From Margaritifera margaritifera (taxonomy: Eukaryota; Mollusca; Bivalvia; Unionida; Margaritiferidae), in the NCBI GenBank assembly GCA_029931535.1, contig JAQPZY010001094.1:248001-312000 (forward strand): 64,000 nucleotides of DNA. The letters are read 5' to 3'. Below, one piece after another: positions 34,841 through 46,318 of the stretch (the first letter of the stretch is position 1; each line of letters starts with the position of its first letter). A model generated the notes under the pieces. It was not told where the DNA came from, did no database searches, and saw only the letters and a list, made by a program, of their open reading frames with translations. The translations under genes were made by a program, and so were the position numbers.

Positions 34841-35569
34841 CCACGTCCACTGACAGTCCCTCTTTGATTCTACTGGGACTGGGCAACGTGTCCGGCTGAA
34901 TTGAAATGGTTGGTGAATTATGTGTTGATGTTATTTCTGATACCGCTTTTGTGATAGTTCAGTCTTGTTTCTATAGTCAGCCGTTTCGCCAACATATTGG
35001 CTAGCACGCAAATTTCATGTAAGGACGTAAATATCGTCTTTGCTGACACATCCTGAAACTTTGGCTTGTATTGCGAGGAACTGTTTTTGTTAAACTGTTG
35101 TCCGTAGACCTCCAGTCCAATTTCCGCGAGTTGAGCATGAAACCAGCGGTACGTAGTGTCGCCGCGTTTTCACATGTTTCTCTACACATAAATAATTGGT
35201 ATGTACCATGGGCTCCCCATGATCCTGAGCAGGTCTAAGGAAAAAAAAGGGAAACGGGCGTGTCCCGACTGGCACAAACAAGTTGTTGTTTTAAAATCAT
35301 GCCAATAGGCATTACTAGCCGTCTCTCTGTTTTCTTTATCAGCCTAGCTAGCTGTTGCTACTATTAAGTTCGTTTTTTTAGTTCAACTAGAATCCGGGCC
35401 ATTGTCGCAGTGCTATTTTTTTCTTCTTTCTTTTAACAGGCTTGGCATAAACAAACATCTGTTGCAGTGGATTGCTGTGAGAATGCTCTTGTAGCCGTGG
35501 TTGAGCCGGTTCAGCTCGTCAAAGAACACTACGTAGGCTTAGTATGTGCCATGAGGATCACCAGAGGGT
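34841..35569. other. Region upstream of the gypsy gag, no LTR recognised
   Basis: Composition becomes more balanced toward 35.4 kb, which suggests it belongs to the element. I found no match to the sequence downstream of the integrase and no obvious primer-binding site, so a 5' LTR cannot be supported. Confidence 0.35.
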
Positions 35570-36240
35570 GTGAACTATTTTGAAATCGAGAAGAGGTTAC
35601 TACGCTTGGCCGCAGGCTCAAGGAAGGACGCCCTCCAAGTCTTGACGGATCTTCAAGGCCAGCCCGGTCAAGTCGAGTTTTGGAAGTTAAAAGCTTCCTT
35701 GGAAGCTCGCTCTGCTCCTCGCAAACAAGACGAATACTGCAAGGCGCAGCTTCAAAGTCGTTTCAGAAGAAGGGGCGAACTATACAAAGACTTGTTTCGC
35801 TGGAATATCCTGGTTGCCCACCTGATATTCGCACTCGATTTGAAAAAGACCATTTCTTGGGAGCCGTTCAGGATGAAGACCTGAGACTTGAGATCTGGTG
35901 CTATCGCCCTAGCAGCTTGCAGGAAGCAATCAGAATCAGGGTCGAATGGGAGGCTTTCTTGCGTGCTGGTGTAAGGCAAAAACCTGTAAGCTTTGCTTTT
36001 TAGAATCACGACGAGTACAAAACCAGGTGTGAAGAAGATAATGCCGACGATGAAACTGTAATCGAGCAACTCGATGTGAAAGTAAGGCTATTAAGCGAAT
36101 AAAACAAAAAATTGAGCGAAGAGCATAAATAAAAAGAAGACCAGCGGTGCCAACAGAAACACAAGCAGCATGATATGAGGCAATCAAAAGTGCAGTGCTG
36201 GAATTGTAATAATTGGGGTCATTACCAATATGAGTGTACC
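35570..36240 (+). pseudogene. Gypsy gag: capsid and CCHC knuckle
   Basis: The capsid-type segment is split between two frames. LQVLTDLQGQPGQVEFWKL is followed after a frameshift by RLVSLEYPGCPPDIR, KDHFLGAVQDEDLRLEI and SLQEAIRIRVEWEAFLRAG. This matches the retrotransposon capsid pattern in which a short (D/E)-x-F-x-x-A-(L/V) helix precedes an Ala/Glu helix. The zinc knuckle at about 36195-36236 reads CWNCNNWGHYQYEC, a correct C-x2-C-x4-H-x4-C spacing. Confidence 0.88.
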
Positions 36241-36338
36241 AAGCCTTTAAGCAAAGATAGTACTCGGCAGAGGAAGAGCTACCAGCGTAAGAGAGACTCT
36301 AAAAAAAGGGTACAGAAAACCCCAAGCCTGTAAGTTAT

Positions 36339-36680
36339 GTGAATGAAGAACCAGGATTGTCTACTCAATGTTCAGCTAATGGGATAGAGTTCGCTCTACT
36401 AGCAGACACATGCACTGCTGTTTCTATCATCAGCAGCGGCGGTATGAAACACTTGGCCAACGAAAGCCAAAGCTCATCACCATTACTAGCCAACTCATCA
36501 GTGCTTCCAGTGACAAGATTGAAACTCATGATCAAGCTGAATTATTGATTGATTGGAAAGGCGTCAAAAGACGAGATGTTTTCGTCGTAGCTGACATTAG
36601 GCCTGATGGAATTCTTGGGTTAGATTTTTTCCGTCTGCATAAGTGCGACATTAGATTTCTGCATGCCCACTACAGATGCA
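36339..36680 (+). pseudogene. Gypsy aspartic protease
   Basis: IEFALLADTCTAVSIIS corresponds to the retropepsin active-site strand, where D-T-G-A is expected. Here it is D-T-C-T, so the catalytic Gly is lost. After a frameshift RRDVFVVADIRPDGILGLDF matches the C-terminal I-L-G-x-D-(F/L) motif. The position between the knuckle and the RT remnant is as expected. Confidence 0.8.
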
Positions 36681-36799
36681 GGGACTGCAGCTCTCGTATT
36701 ATTTTGCAGAATGTTTGGATTATCATCGTATTATTTTGGCTGAGAACATCAGGGTCCCGGCAGAGAGGGAAGTTATCACTCGAGGATATCAGCTGCAGG

Positions 36800-37430
36800 A
36801 GTTGCCACCAGTCCTGACAAAGTAGATGTTGTTAAGAAATAACCCACTTCAAAATCAATTACTGAGGTACGGAGATTCATTAGGTTTTGTAGTTATTATC
36901 ATCGGTTCGTAGGTCACTTTCCTGAAGTTGCGGGTCACTTGCACCAGCTTACAAAAAATAATGCCGTTTTCCGCTGGATAGATGAGCATCAGGCGGCAAT
37001 CGAAGAGTTACGTAAAGCCTTGCCTCAGCACCAGTGTTGGCTGTACCGGATTTCAACTGTCCCTTCTTACTAGATACAGACGCAAAAGGTGAAGCATAGG
37101 AGCGCTCCTTTCCCAGAAAACTGTCAGAAAAGAAAGAGTGGTAGCTTTGTTAGTCGGTACCTGGACAAGGCGGAACACCAGTATTGTGTCACTCGTCGTG
37201 AGCTGTTAGCCATCGTACATTTTATTCGGTATTTCAAGACCTATCTTTACGGCAGAACATTCAAAGTGCACACTGATCACAGTAGCCTGCGGTGGCTTAT
37301 GAACTTCAAAGAGCCTGCGGGACAATTGGCCCATTGGTTGTAACAGCTATCATTATATGACTTCGTGATAGACACCGCTCTGGAGCTCGCCATGCCAATG
37401 CCGATGGTTTAAGCCGCTTGCTCTGCAAAA
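36800..37430 (+). pseudogene. Gypsy RT connection and RNase H
   Basis: Starts inside the RT thumb (VRRFIRFCSYYHRFVGHFPE, then LTKNNAVFRW). No Y-x-D-D palm motif precedes it. RNase H text follows: YLDKAEHQYCVTRRELLAIV and HTDHSSLRWLMNFKEP, then LYDFVID and HANADGLSR in another frame. The jump from protease linker to RT thumb marks a deletion of several hundred codons. Confidence 0.88.
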
Positions 37431-37779
37431 GCTGCAAATACTGCAGTAAATGTACCATGAAGTTTTCTGCTATACGGATAGACAGTGGTGCTCGTTTTGG
37501 AGATGTGCAGCGACAAGACACAACTTTGTCCAGGGTGATCGGTTGGGTTGAGGTTTGGCAGCGCACCTCTTGGGAAGAAGTATCTGGAGACAGTGGTGAA
37601 GCCAACGGCTTATTGGGAGCGTACACGTTATTGGCAATGTCTGACGAGATGCTTGTGAGAGTTTGGCTTGATCTTTCTGGCAGACCAGTTAAAAAAATAT
37701 TTATAGTCATACCGTACAGCTGGCGGCGGTAAGTCTTAAAGCAATGCCATGCTGAAACCGTCGGGGGGGGGGGGGCATT

Positions 37780-38753
37780 TGGGATGGACAAGACCCTCAG
37801 CAAAGTACGCGGACGTTACTACTGGCCTGTTTTGAGGGCGACATTCGAGGGTATTGTGCGACATGCTTCGTTTGCGCTCAGCACAAGAACCTAAACCCAA
37901 AGCACTGAGCGAAACGTCAGAGCATAACGGCTGGTGAAGCAGGAGAGCTCGTAGCCTTCAATATTTGAAGACCTCTTATCAAAGACGGAGGAGGGAAACG
38001 CAAACATTCTTGTCAGTGGACTGAGGTGGTGCCTTTGCCTACTATTGAGGTCATCATGGCTGCAAGAGATCTGCTTAACAATTTTATTTGTGGATTTGGC
38101 GTAACTTAACTTGCATGCTGTTATCTGACCAAGACCAACAGTTTGAAAGTGTTGTACATAAAGAACTTTGTGTCATGTTAGGAATTAAGAAGACACAAAC
38201 GTCTCCCTATCATCCGCAATGTAATTGGATGGTGGAGCGATACAACCGAACTTTGTGCCAGATGCTAACGACATACGTTAAAGATAAACCAGAAACCTGG
38301 GACCAGTACCTTCCTCTTCTGAGTATGGCCTACCGTGCATCTGAACAATCTTCTTCCGGATAAACCCCGAACAAGCTGGTGCATGGTTGAGAAGTGAATC
38401 TTCTTTCGGATCTTTTTGTCAGCAAAACACCAGACGAGGCCCAGAAGAATCTGTCTCGATTCGTGTCAGAGTACAAAAAGGCCACGTGTGAGGCCAACAA
38501 GGAAGCGCAAGAGAAATTAAGCACCGCTATTCGGCATCTCAAGATTAATGGTCAGTCTTTCGGTGATGGTGACCTTGTGTGGTTACACCATACTCTGAGA
38601 AAGAAAGGCAAATCAACTAGGCTGCAAGTCAAGTGGACTGACCCTTGGCGCATTGTTAAGAAAATAACGGATGTCACGTACCTCATTGCAAGAAATGATC
38701 ATAACACAACTCGGATTGTTCACTTCAGTCGATTGGAACCCTGCTTGGTATGA
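37780..38753 (+). pseudogene. Gypsy integrase
   Basis: A His/Cys zinc region (CFVCAQHKN near 37.87 kb) and a catalytic core in pieces: LLSDQDQQFESVVHKELC with the second Asp, then SPYHPQCNWMVERYNRTLCQ with the Glu helix. The C-terminal domain (38394-38753) is an uninterrupted frame of 119 codons ending with GDLVWLHHTLRKKG and IVHFSRLEPCLV. No chromodomain follows. A polar tail with EEEEEMSPYP lies after the stop. Confidence 0.9.
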
Positions 38754-38900
38754 CCTGAGAGTGAACATGAACCTACCAACAGCCAGGTAGACTCATATGT
38801 TGGGAGTGATGACACAGAGGAGGAAGAAGAAATGTCGCCATATCCCATTACGGCTCAAAGAGCTAAGCTTGTGACACGGTGGGGGGCACTCCGCGCGTTT

Positions 38901-40317
38901 AAGAAATATTTGAATGTAAAGGCAGATGCCTCTTTTGCTTTTGGTAAATTGTTTGTTGAGTACCAGCATAGCATCGGTAATAGTTTTTACATAACTTTCT
39001 TGTGATAGTAACTGAAATAAATCTTACAATCCTCTCCACAGGAGATGTGTCTTGAAGGAACGACAGCTTGTGTACAATGCTAACAGTGTAGCAGAGAAAT
39101 AATTCATGAAACGAATAGCAAAACAAAATACAAAATAACAGAGATACACAGATCAACCTGCTACTGCAATGGAAGAAATGAAAATATTCGAGAGAAAAAT
39201 CAACAAAGAATTGCATGTAAATGTGGGAAATAAGTAAATAGAGGCTCAACAGTATTTATTAAAAAAAAAAAAAAAAACACAATTCCACACTAATTTCTTG
39301 ATTTTACATAATGGATAAAAGTTTTATAAATACTACTACTACTACTACTAATAATAATAATAATGCGAATAATGATATTGAATGCAGTTCGCATCGCTGC
39401 TTGTCAGTTTGCATAGAACTGTTTTCTCCATTCGGTGCCAATGCGATTAACGGCTGCATCACTTCGTCGATACAAAGAAATTTTGCAATAATGTTATGAA
39501 AGCGACTATTTGCAAATTTAGCTCCTACATATAATGTTTGAAATTGTGTATTTTGTCAGAATAATGACTGTTTTCATACGAAAAGGAAGATATTTTTGTT
39601 TTTGTTAACACATTTATTGCGTGGATTGATACAGTGAACATTATTTGGGTTGTGGTACTGTAGAGTCATCACATAGAGGTCGCATCAGACTTCAGAGCGT
39701 AACATCTTTAAACAAACTATCTTATTAATTGAGAGCTTACCTATAAGGAGTTTGGTTCTTGAGGTTTTTTAATTTTTTTTAATTGAAACGAGAATAATGT
39801 GGCTTTGGCAAACTTGCAGTCCAGGTCGGTAAAAGACGCCCAACCCAAATTTCGACTAATACTTAATTTTGGTGTGCAATGAACACTTAACTATCCAAGA
39901 TTTTCCAATCGTTTTTAAACATGATTGTGATTTTGATTAGAGCCAATCGCGCGGCGTAAACAATTTTATTACTACATTTTAGTAAAGAGTCTTTTCCTAA
40001 ATCTTGTACCTAATGTAGTCAAGTTTAACACGATTACGATATACGTATGATAATACCGAATATCGAATATAAGCAGGAGTAGATGTGTAAAGCAGAATTT
40101 TGATTTTTTACCCCCCTCCCCTCATAAAGGCTTGACCCATACCCACACCCCCTACCCGCAAAAGGGCGGAGTCGCCAAACGGAACTATTATTCTGCCAAT
40201 ATCCTAGGCTGCAGACCACCACATAGGAACAAAGACAGTGTTGTTGGGTGGGTACAAAATCTTAGGAAACCTTTAAATTGCTGTCCTGTACCCTTCAACC
40301 CCCCCCCCCCCACCTCA

Positions 40318-40379
<62 letters not shown>

Positions 40380-40739
40380 AATATTAGATAACTAATGCTT
40401 TTTTAATGGCTCGATTACCATGGAGAATAAATACCTATGTCTACAGTCCGTTCCCAATCTACCTCTTATTTCAACTACTATGCTTCAACTATTTGTTTGC
40501 TTATCCTCTTTGGGGATGTTGCTGCTTTTATAACCAGGTCGGACCGAGGGTTCTTGTGAGCTTTTAGAAACGAATCTCGCAGCCGGCAGTAGCAGAAACG
40601 TTCATTTGGGGAAAGAGGGGCTACAGGGATATACCAGTACTGTGTCCGACTACTACTGCGTGATGCGTATAGCACGCAATATATAAAATTCTACTACTAT
40701 GGCAGTACGGATCTAAGCAACTGCCCGCTGCAAGGAACT
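38901..40739. other. Spacer after the gypsy element, no gene
   Basis: Contains a poly(A) run near 39260-39278, an ACT triplet run near 39333, a C run near 40300 and (AT)n at 40320-40375. No LTR copy was recognised. ORFs at 38899, 40132 and 40188 are low-complexity shadows. Confidence 0.5.
40320..40375. repeat. (AT)n microsatellite
   Basis: About 28 AT dinucleotides directly after a C run. Confidence 0.95.
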
Positions 40740-43700
40740 CCGTTTAGTTGGCGAATGCATCGACCATCACATTTTCCTGCAATTCGTCCACCAGGGCAAC
40801 CTTGTGTCCGACATTTCAGAAATCTACTGTGATCTCTGCTGTCCGAAAACCAGGTTTCTCACAATAGGACCGTCGGCGCCGCTGTCTCTGCGGTAGGCCC
40901 AGTGGCCAAGGCCCACCTCCACAGCATTCACGCCCACGCGACAGTTGCAGAACTACCCACGGACCTACACGTTCGCATTGTCTCCATTACCCCGTACAGC
41001 GGCAACGCGCCCTCCTGGAATCGCGAGATCGTAGCTCAGCTTTCCAGTAACGACTCCTATATCCTTGAAGTCTATCTATCCAAACACCCCTCCTTCCCAA
41101 AGCCTGAGGCCATCCTGGTGTCAAAGCTAGACACCAAGGACATCTCGCTGGAAGAACTCTTCTAGAGCTTCCAGGTTTTCTGAGACCCTTTTGCAATTAC
41201 GGTATTGGCCTGTACGCCTTGGATGCCACACGAGACTTCTCAGAAGTCCTCAACCGCAAGGTCATACTCGAAATTCTGACAGTAAAACACGATTTCAAGC
41301 GGCAAGACTAGCTAAACAAAATTTTAGATAATGATGACAGCACTGGCTGCACCTGTCCGTCCTTTCTCCTTGGGGAACCGCCTGCCGTCTCCATCTACCG
41401 CAAGTGGCCACTCCAACGTCTAGGGAAACCGTTTGTCAGCCGACGATCCAGGCCTGGGGCAGATGCCCCATCCAGTTCTTTGTACGGCCTTTTTTCGGGG
41501 AGATCACGCTCGGCCAAGCAAGCGAGGATGTCGACATAACCCTGGAGATGTCGCGCAACCTCACGAGGCCTATATTCTGGGTCCAGCTCCTGGAAACACA
41601 GTGGGAAGCGCTGGAGGCCGCCCTCCACTGCACCATGGTCTTGCTTTCCAAGGCCACCAATACGATCTGCGTGGCATACTGGGGGCATACCGGCACCAAA
41701 TGCATGTGCGGAGATTTCAAGCAGTATAAAGACCAGGACGTTGTAACATTCAAAGAGAAGACCTTACCTCTTTGAGTGTCTGCATTTGGATTGTTGGGCT
41801 TCCGATCCATGCCATTGTTTTTAACCAGTGCTAGTAAAGGGTGCATGCAAGCCTATGCACGTACCGCATGATCAGCGGCGACGCCAGGACCTTCCTGGCA
41901 CAAAACATGGCCAACCTGTACGGCACAAGGAAGACAAATCTAACCCCAAAGATGCAAACGTGCCGCGCCCCCTGCTGGATACCAGCATTGTCCGGTGCAG
42001 GTGGAACTATCAGGTCTGGAACTCCAACCCCGCTTTGTTGCCTTTCCCGATCGAAGAGGTCCAGACCACCCGCGAGTTTTACCATGTGTCGACCAGGGAT
42101 TGTCAGTGGCTGCTTGCAGAGAAATAGCTTCTCCTGCGAGAGAACAATTGGCGAGTCCAGGTTGCAAAGCGGTGAAATGAAACATCACTGGCATGTGCCG
42201 AATACATGCAGATAATTGGGCAGCGGATAGATAAGTTTTGAGCACCTTCAAGTAGACCAGCTACACGTTGTTCTCCAAAAAAGAGCCTCGCAAAGTCCTC
42301 ACGCTTTGTCCGACCAGAGCAAACAGTTCGTTCCAGCCCGGCTGGATGTGTTCTGGTTCCATAATCTACCACGGACAGCACAACGAGACTATAACCCAAC
42401 CATTCTTGAAGTGCAGGTCTCTGCCCTTGGCGGTGGCGAACACCCGGCAAGGCTAAAAAAACAAAACAACGCATTCCTAGAGACCAAAGGGTCTTTTCAA
42501 GGTCATGCAGGACCAGCGCACAGTACACTACTACAAGTACACGGATTCTGGATCGAGGGGAACGTTCTACATTTGCCACCAGTACCAAGCTCCCTTATTC
42601 GTTTTCTAAGGCTTTGGTGTGCCATTTGGCGACAACAGCAATGAATGCCCCTTGTTGTCGGATGTCCGCTCACTGAAGGAAGTGGATAAGAGATTTCTCC
42701 AGAAAATACACATGGAGCAAGCTATTGAAGAGGCCAACGAACAGATCAGCATTGCAGGTGCTAGAATCGATGTGGTAGATGCCCAGACACGGGATTGGAA
42801 AATGGCGGTCGCATGGAAACCGGCCGAAAAACAAGGACTGCGAGAAGCTTGACAATCTTCCTCCAGACTCCGACATCCTGGTCAAAACTTATGCTGCCTT
42901 CGAGTATCCTATTGCGAAACCAAACACATGGGGACCACCAAGACAAAAAACAAGGCCATGAGTGTCGCTTTCGAGCGTGCACCAGCTCCCGCTGCACTAC
43001 AGTGCGTCACCCTTTGCAATGGTGGCCAAAGCAAGCCATCGCAGCAAATAGGAAACACTTGGCAGCGTGTGGCTTCGCGATCTCCTCTGTCCAGCCTAAT
43101 TTTTCTGCCACAAGCATTGCACACATTCGTGTGTTTGCGCTCCGTACTACAGCACAGTATATCCGTGTGCCAAAGCCTTCGCTATCCCCTCTGCATTGTC
43201 GAGTCTCATCCTTATGCGTACATTCTTTACTGCCCTGTGGCAGACAAACCAGCCCATGCCCCGCTCCCACGATACTACATCAGCCGCACTGCAAAGACCA
43301 TGTGTCGGATCGTCGGTCGCAACGTGCTCCAGATATTTGTAGTTGGTCGGGCTGGAACAATTATATCTGCTTTCGTGCTTTTTTGGTAGACTGGACGGCA
43401 TGCAGAAATGTCGGAATACCAAACAGATATACACCTCCAGTGGTATATACTTGGCAGCATTCAAAGTCGATCCGGCTCCTGCATAGGTCCCAATCCGGTT
43501 CTTGCAAATCCTACCAAGGCCACCGAGGCCAATCCCAGGAATTGAACAATGGCAGGAAACTGCAAGAAACCACGATGCCACCTAAACACGACCTGTTCCC
43601 AGAAAAATTCCAAGAAATCCAAACTCTTCGAGAAAATGTTTTGCAGCGGATGCCAAATATAGGCGTGGCATTGACACTTTCCGCCTATACAAAATATGGT

Positions 43701-43945
43701 GCTCTGCCGAGCCAGCTGGCGCCATCGCCACAGGTGGCACTGAAACAGCAGGAACACCGGGAAGCGCCCTGTTGCTGGAAAGTGCAGCCGGAACGGTGTG
43801 AACCGCTGGGACAGCTGCAAACGCTGTTGTCTCTCCTGGAACAGCAGTGCAAGCGCTGCTTGCGAAAGCGCAGCCTGGACGGCGGGAAGAGCAGCACAAA
43901 CCGACAGTGTTGGTCTATTCTTGTCCCTTCCTTCTCCAAATGAAA
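40740..43945 (+). pseudogene. GC-rich island of broken coding sequence, unknown family
   Basis: About 3.2 kb stands out by its high GC and by coding-like text that hops between plus-strand frames. Segments include 40902-41165 (MAKAHLHSIHAHATV..., ending SLEELF), a frame from about 41168 (FLRPFCNYGIGLYALDATRD), 41404-41775 (FVRPFFGEITLGQASEDVDI; CMCGDFKQYKDQDVVTFKE), 41828-42127, 42306-42644, 42619-42852 (AIEEANEQISIAGARIDVVD), 42928-43389 (TKTKNKAMSVAF) and 42795-43943. Most of these look like one protein of roughly 1000 residues with at least six frame changes. The Asp-x-Thr-x-Asp-Phe strand followed about 60 residues later by SIYRKW is loosely reminiscent of replication-initiator folds; that is a guess. 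I do not recognise the family. The A-rich stretch at 44038-44160 follows it directly. Confidence 0.55.
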
Positions 43946-44606
43946 ATTTGCACTACTGCAAGCTGCAACGTTTCCAAAAGCCCACAAGAACCCATGATCC
44001 GAATTGGCTATCCATCCAACGACATCCCCAGAGAGGGGAAAAAAAAAACAAAACAAATAAAACAAAATTTAAAAAGATGAAAAACCCCACAAAAGCAAAG
44101 ACAAACCCCCACCCCCCCCCCCCTAAAAAAAAAAAAAACAACAAAAAAAAACAAAACCAAAACCAAAACCAAACCAATAGGTAGTTGAGTCATGGTAGTT
44201 AAAATCGAGTTAGTTTGGGGACGGTTTTTAACAGGCATTAGTCAGATAATATTTGAATACATATGGCGAGGGGGTGGTTGGGTTGGCTGTTACAGGACAG
44301 CACTTTAAAGGTTCCCTAAGAAAGTGGGCCCACCCCACAACACTTTCATTGCTCCTGTTCGGTAGTCTGCGGTCTTGGGTATTGTCACAAATGTGATTCA
44401 GTTTTTGCGGCCCTTATCCCCTAGGGGTTGGGGGTAGGGACCAAGCCCTTGTTAAGAGGTGGGTAAGAATTCTAAATCAGCCCATTACACCTGGTACAGG
44501 TCGTGTAAGTTCAGTCACTAACAATCTGCACGATACACGTGGAAAACTAGTTTTAACAAAATATTGCTTGAAAACTGCTTTTTGTCGTTTGGAGTTCGTT
44601 TTCAGG

Positions 44607-44675
<69 letters not shown>

Positions 44676-44967
44676 AGAAGAAGAAAACAAAATGCAATTG
44701 GCCTAAATATAGAAATACAAGTTTTTGGAACAACATAGATAATGACAAATATATTTATGGGAAAGGAATGTAGTTCGAAATGTGATATTGCAACCTTGGC
44801 GACATCAATTTTCTCCCACTAATACATTTCAGTGTCTCATCATGAAATATATAATAAACGCCATTACAATGTTTTAATAACAAAGCCTTTAAAAATTGTC
44901 AGTTGCTAAAACTGCAGTCTGAATGTTCAAATCTAATAAAAATACCATTGATCTAAAAGAATTAAGT

Positions 44968-44998
<31 letters not shown>

Positions 44999-45399
44999 CT
45001 TGATCCATAGTAGACAAGAGAAACATAAAACTGTACACCAAGGTTTTGCAGACCATAAAGATGTAGTTGTGTTAATTAATAGATTATAAACGTTAATAGT
45101 ATTATGGACATGGTAATGTTGAGTACTGGTGAACATTGTCTGCTGATTAAATGAATTATATGGCAGACAAAGATGAATCTACTGGTGGATATACTTCTTG
45201 CTGCAATGAACTAATTCTCTGACTGATGAATGTATTTCATGGTTATATTAAGCCATTGGATCATACGGATTTTGCATTTTCTGTACATCAAATCTGAACA
45301 TCTATTGGACCGTCTGCTTTGCCACCATCAGACAGACACCGTTGAAAAGCTAATGGAGCTATTACGTTGATGAGAACAAGGTTATGACATAGTTGAAAA
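43946..45399. other. A-rich tail and spacer with microsatellites
   Basis: 44038-44170 is A-rich with C and G-poor interruptions and a 14-base C run near 44106, then AAAACC/AAAACCAAAACC words. (GA)n lies at 44612-44674 and (AT)n at 44971-44998. The A-rich stretch could be the poly(A) remnant of a retroposed GC-rich copy. No gene is supported; the ORFs here are low-complexity. Confidence 0.5.
44612..44674. repeat. (GA)n microsatellite
   Basis: About 31 GA dinucleotides. Confidence 0.95.
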
Positions 45400-46318
45400 A
45401 GTCAACTGAAGAAACATTTACGTATTTATTTAATGTGTCCTTCAGGTGTCCATATAAACCTATTTATCGCCATGCATTTTCTCATAACTTTCTACAAATA
45501 TTGTTGTCGTCTAGGTGCATAATAAATAACCATCACCTTTCGTACCCAACATCATTTTTGTTGTGACTATCATTGTTCAAGTAGTATGCATGATTATCTT
45601 TAGTATATATGTTTTATATCATGCTAATTGTACATGTTATTTCACTCTAATTCGTCAGTAACATGCCATAATCCGTCCACAGTTCTTATTTAACACCCAA
45701 TATCTTTAAACATGCATCATGTACCAATTCAGGAGCACTATAGTAATTATTAGCGTCTAGTTTTAATATTGTACACAGACATTTCAAATTCCTCAAAGAT
45801 GTCACGCAGCATCAATATATCCTTCTTTGCATAAGAGTCGTGCAGATCTGGAAGATAAACATTCTAAGAAATTACATTTGATATGTTTAAATCGTGAAAG
45901 CTAGAAAAATAGATATCTTTCAGTGGTATATGTTTCATTTTAACTTTTCAAAGCTATCCATATATTCATTTGGGTATGTCATTCCTCAAATATTTATAAC
46001 GCAGCTTCTATGAGCTTCGTGTTTCGGACTGCGTCATATGCGTACACTGTATCAATATATCTGTAAATTTTGTATCACTCAAATTGTTAGCCAGCTCTTT
46101 GTATTTACTGCCCCATGAATCCAAAACTGTTTGCAAACCTGATTATTCTTTTAATTGTTATTTTGATTCATTTGTTGTATGAACCTCTGAACTATAAAAT
46201 CCTTACTGAATAAAATATAATTTTCACTGGTTTTCGGTATTAGTTTTACCTTTTCATCAATATAATTTTTGCCAATGTTTAACGAGCAGTTGGCTGCCAT
46301 AGCCAGACAATTTATGGA
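45400..46318 (-). pseudogene. Family B DNA polymerase fragment (Polinton/adintovirus type), exonuclease side
   Basis: Minus-strand text matches the part of protein-primed PolB that lies N-terminal to the fragment at 28.8-30.4 kb. HKLSGYGSQLL (about 46.3 kb) corresponds to the exonuclease H-N-L-S-G-Y-D motif. VLDSWGSKYKELANNLSDT, then YPNEYMDSFEK, DLHDSYAKKDILMLRDIFE (about 45.8 kb) and ANNYYSAPELVHDACLK (about 45.7 kb) follow in the right order. Below that, HLDDNNI near 45.5 kb may be the first palm motif. The Asp expected in the Y-D motif is Gly here. Stops and frameshifts occur throughout. No other Polinton gene was recognised next to it. Confidence 0.82.

Larger units (their letters stand above)
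35570..38900 (+). mobile_element. Ty3/gypsy LTR retrotransposon, internal region, decayed
   Basis: Gag, CCHC knuckle, protease, the end of reverse transcriptase, RNase H and integrase follow in the canonical Ty3/gypsy order on the plus strand. The palm and fingers of the reverse transcriptase are missing: protease-linker text near 36.8 kb runs directly into the RT connection region. Multiple frameshifts and stops break every domain except the integrase C-terminal part. Neither LTR was recognised. A purine run GTGGGGGGCA near 38,879 could be the polypurine tract. The element is more GC-rich than its surroundings. Confidence 0.93.

Noticed and set aside
38879..39250. 3' LTR after the gypsy integrase
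   Set aside because: A purine run suggests a polypurine tract, but no matching 5' copy was found near 34.8-35.5 kb, so LTRs cannot be claimed.
43953..44238. Phe/Trp-rich ORFs on the minus strand
   Set aside because: Shadows of the A-rich and C-rich low-complexity stretch at 44.04-44.17 kb.
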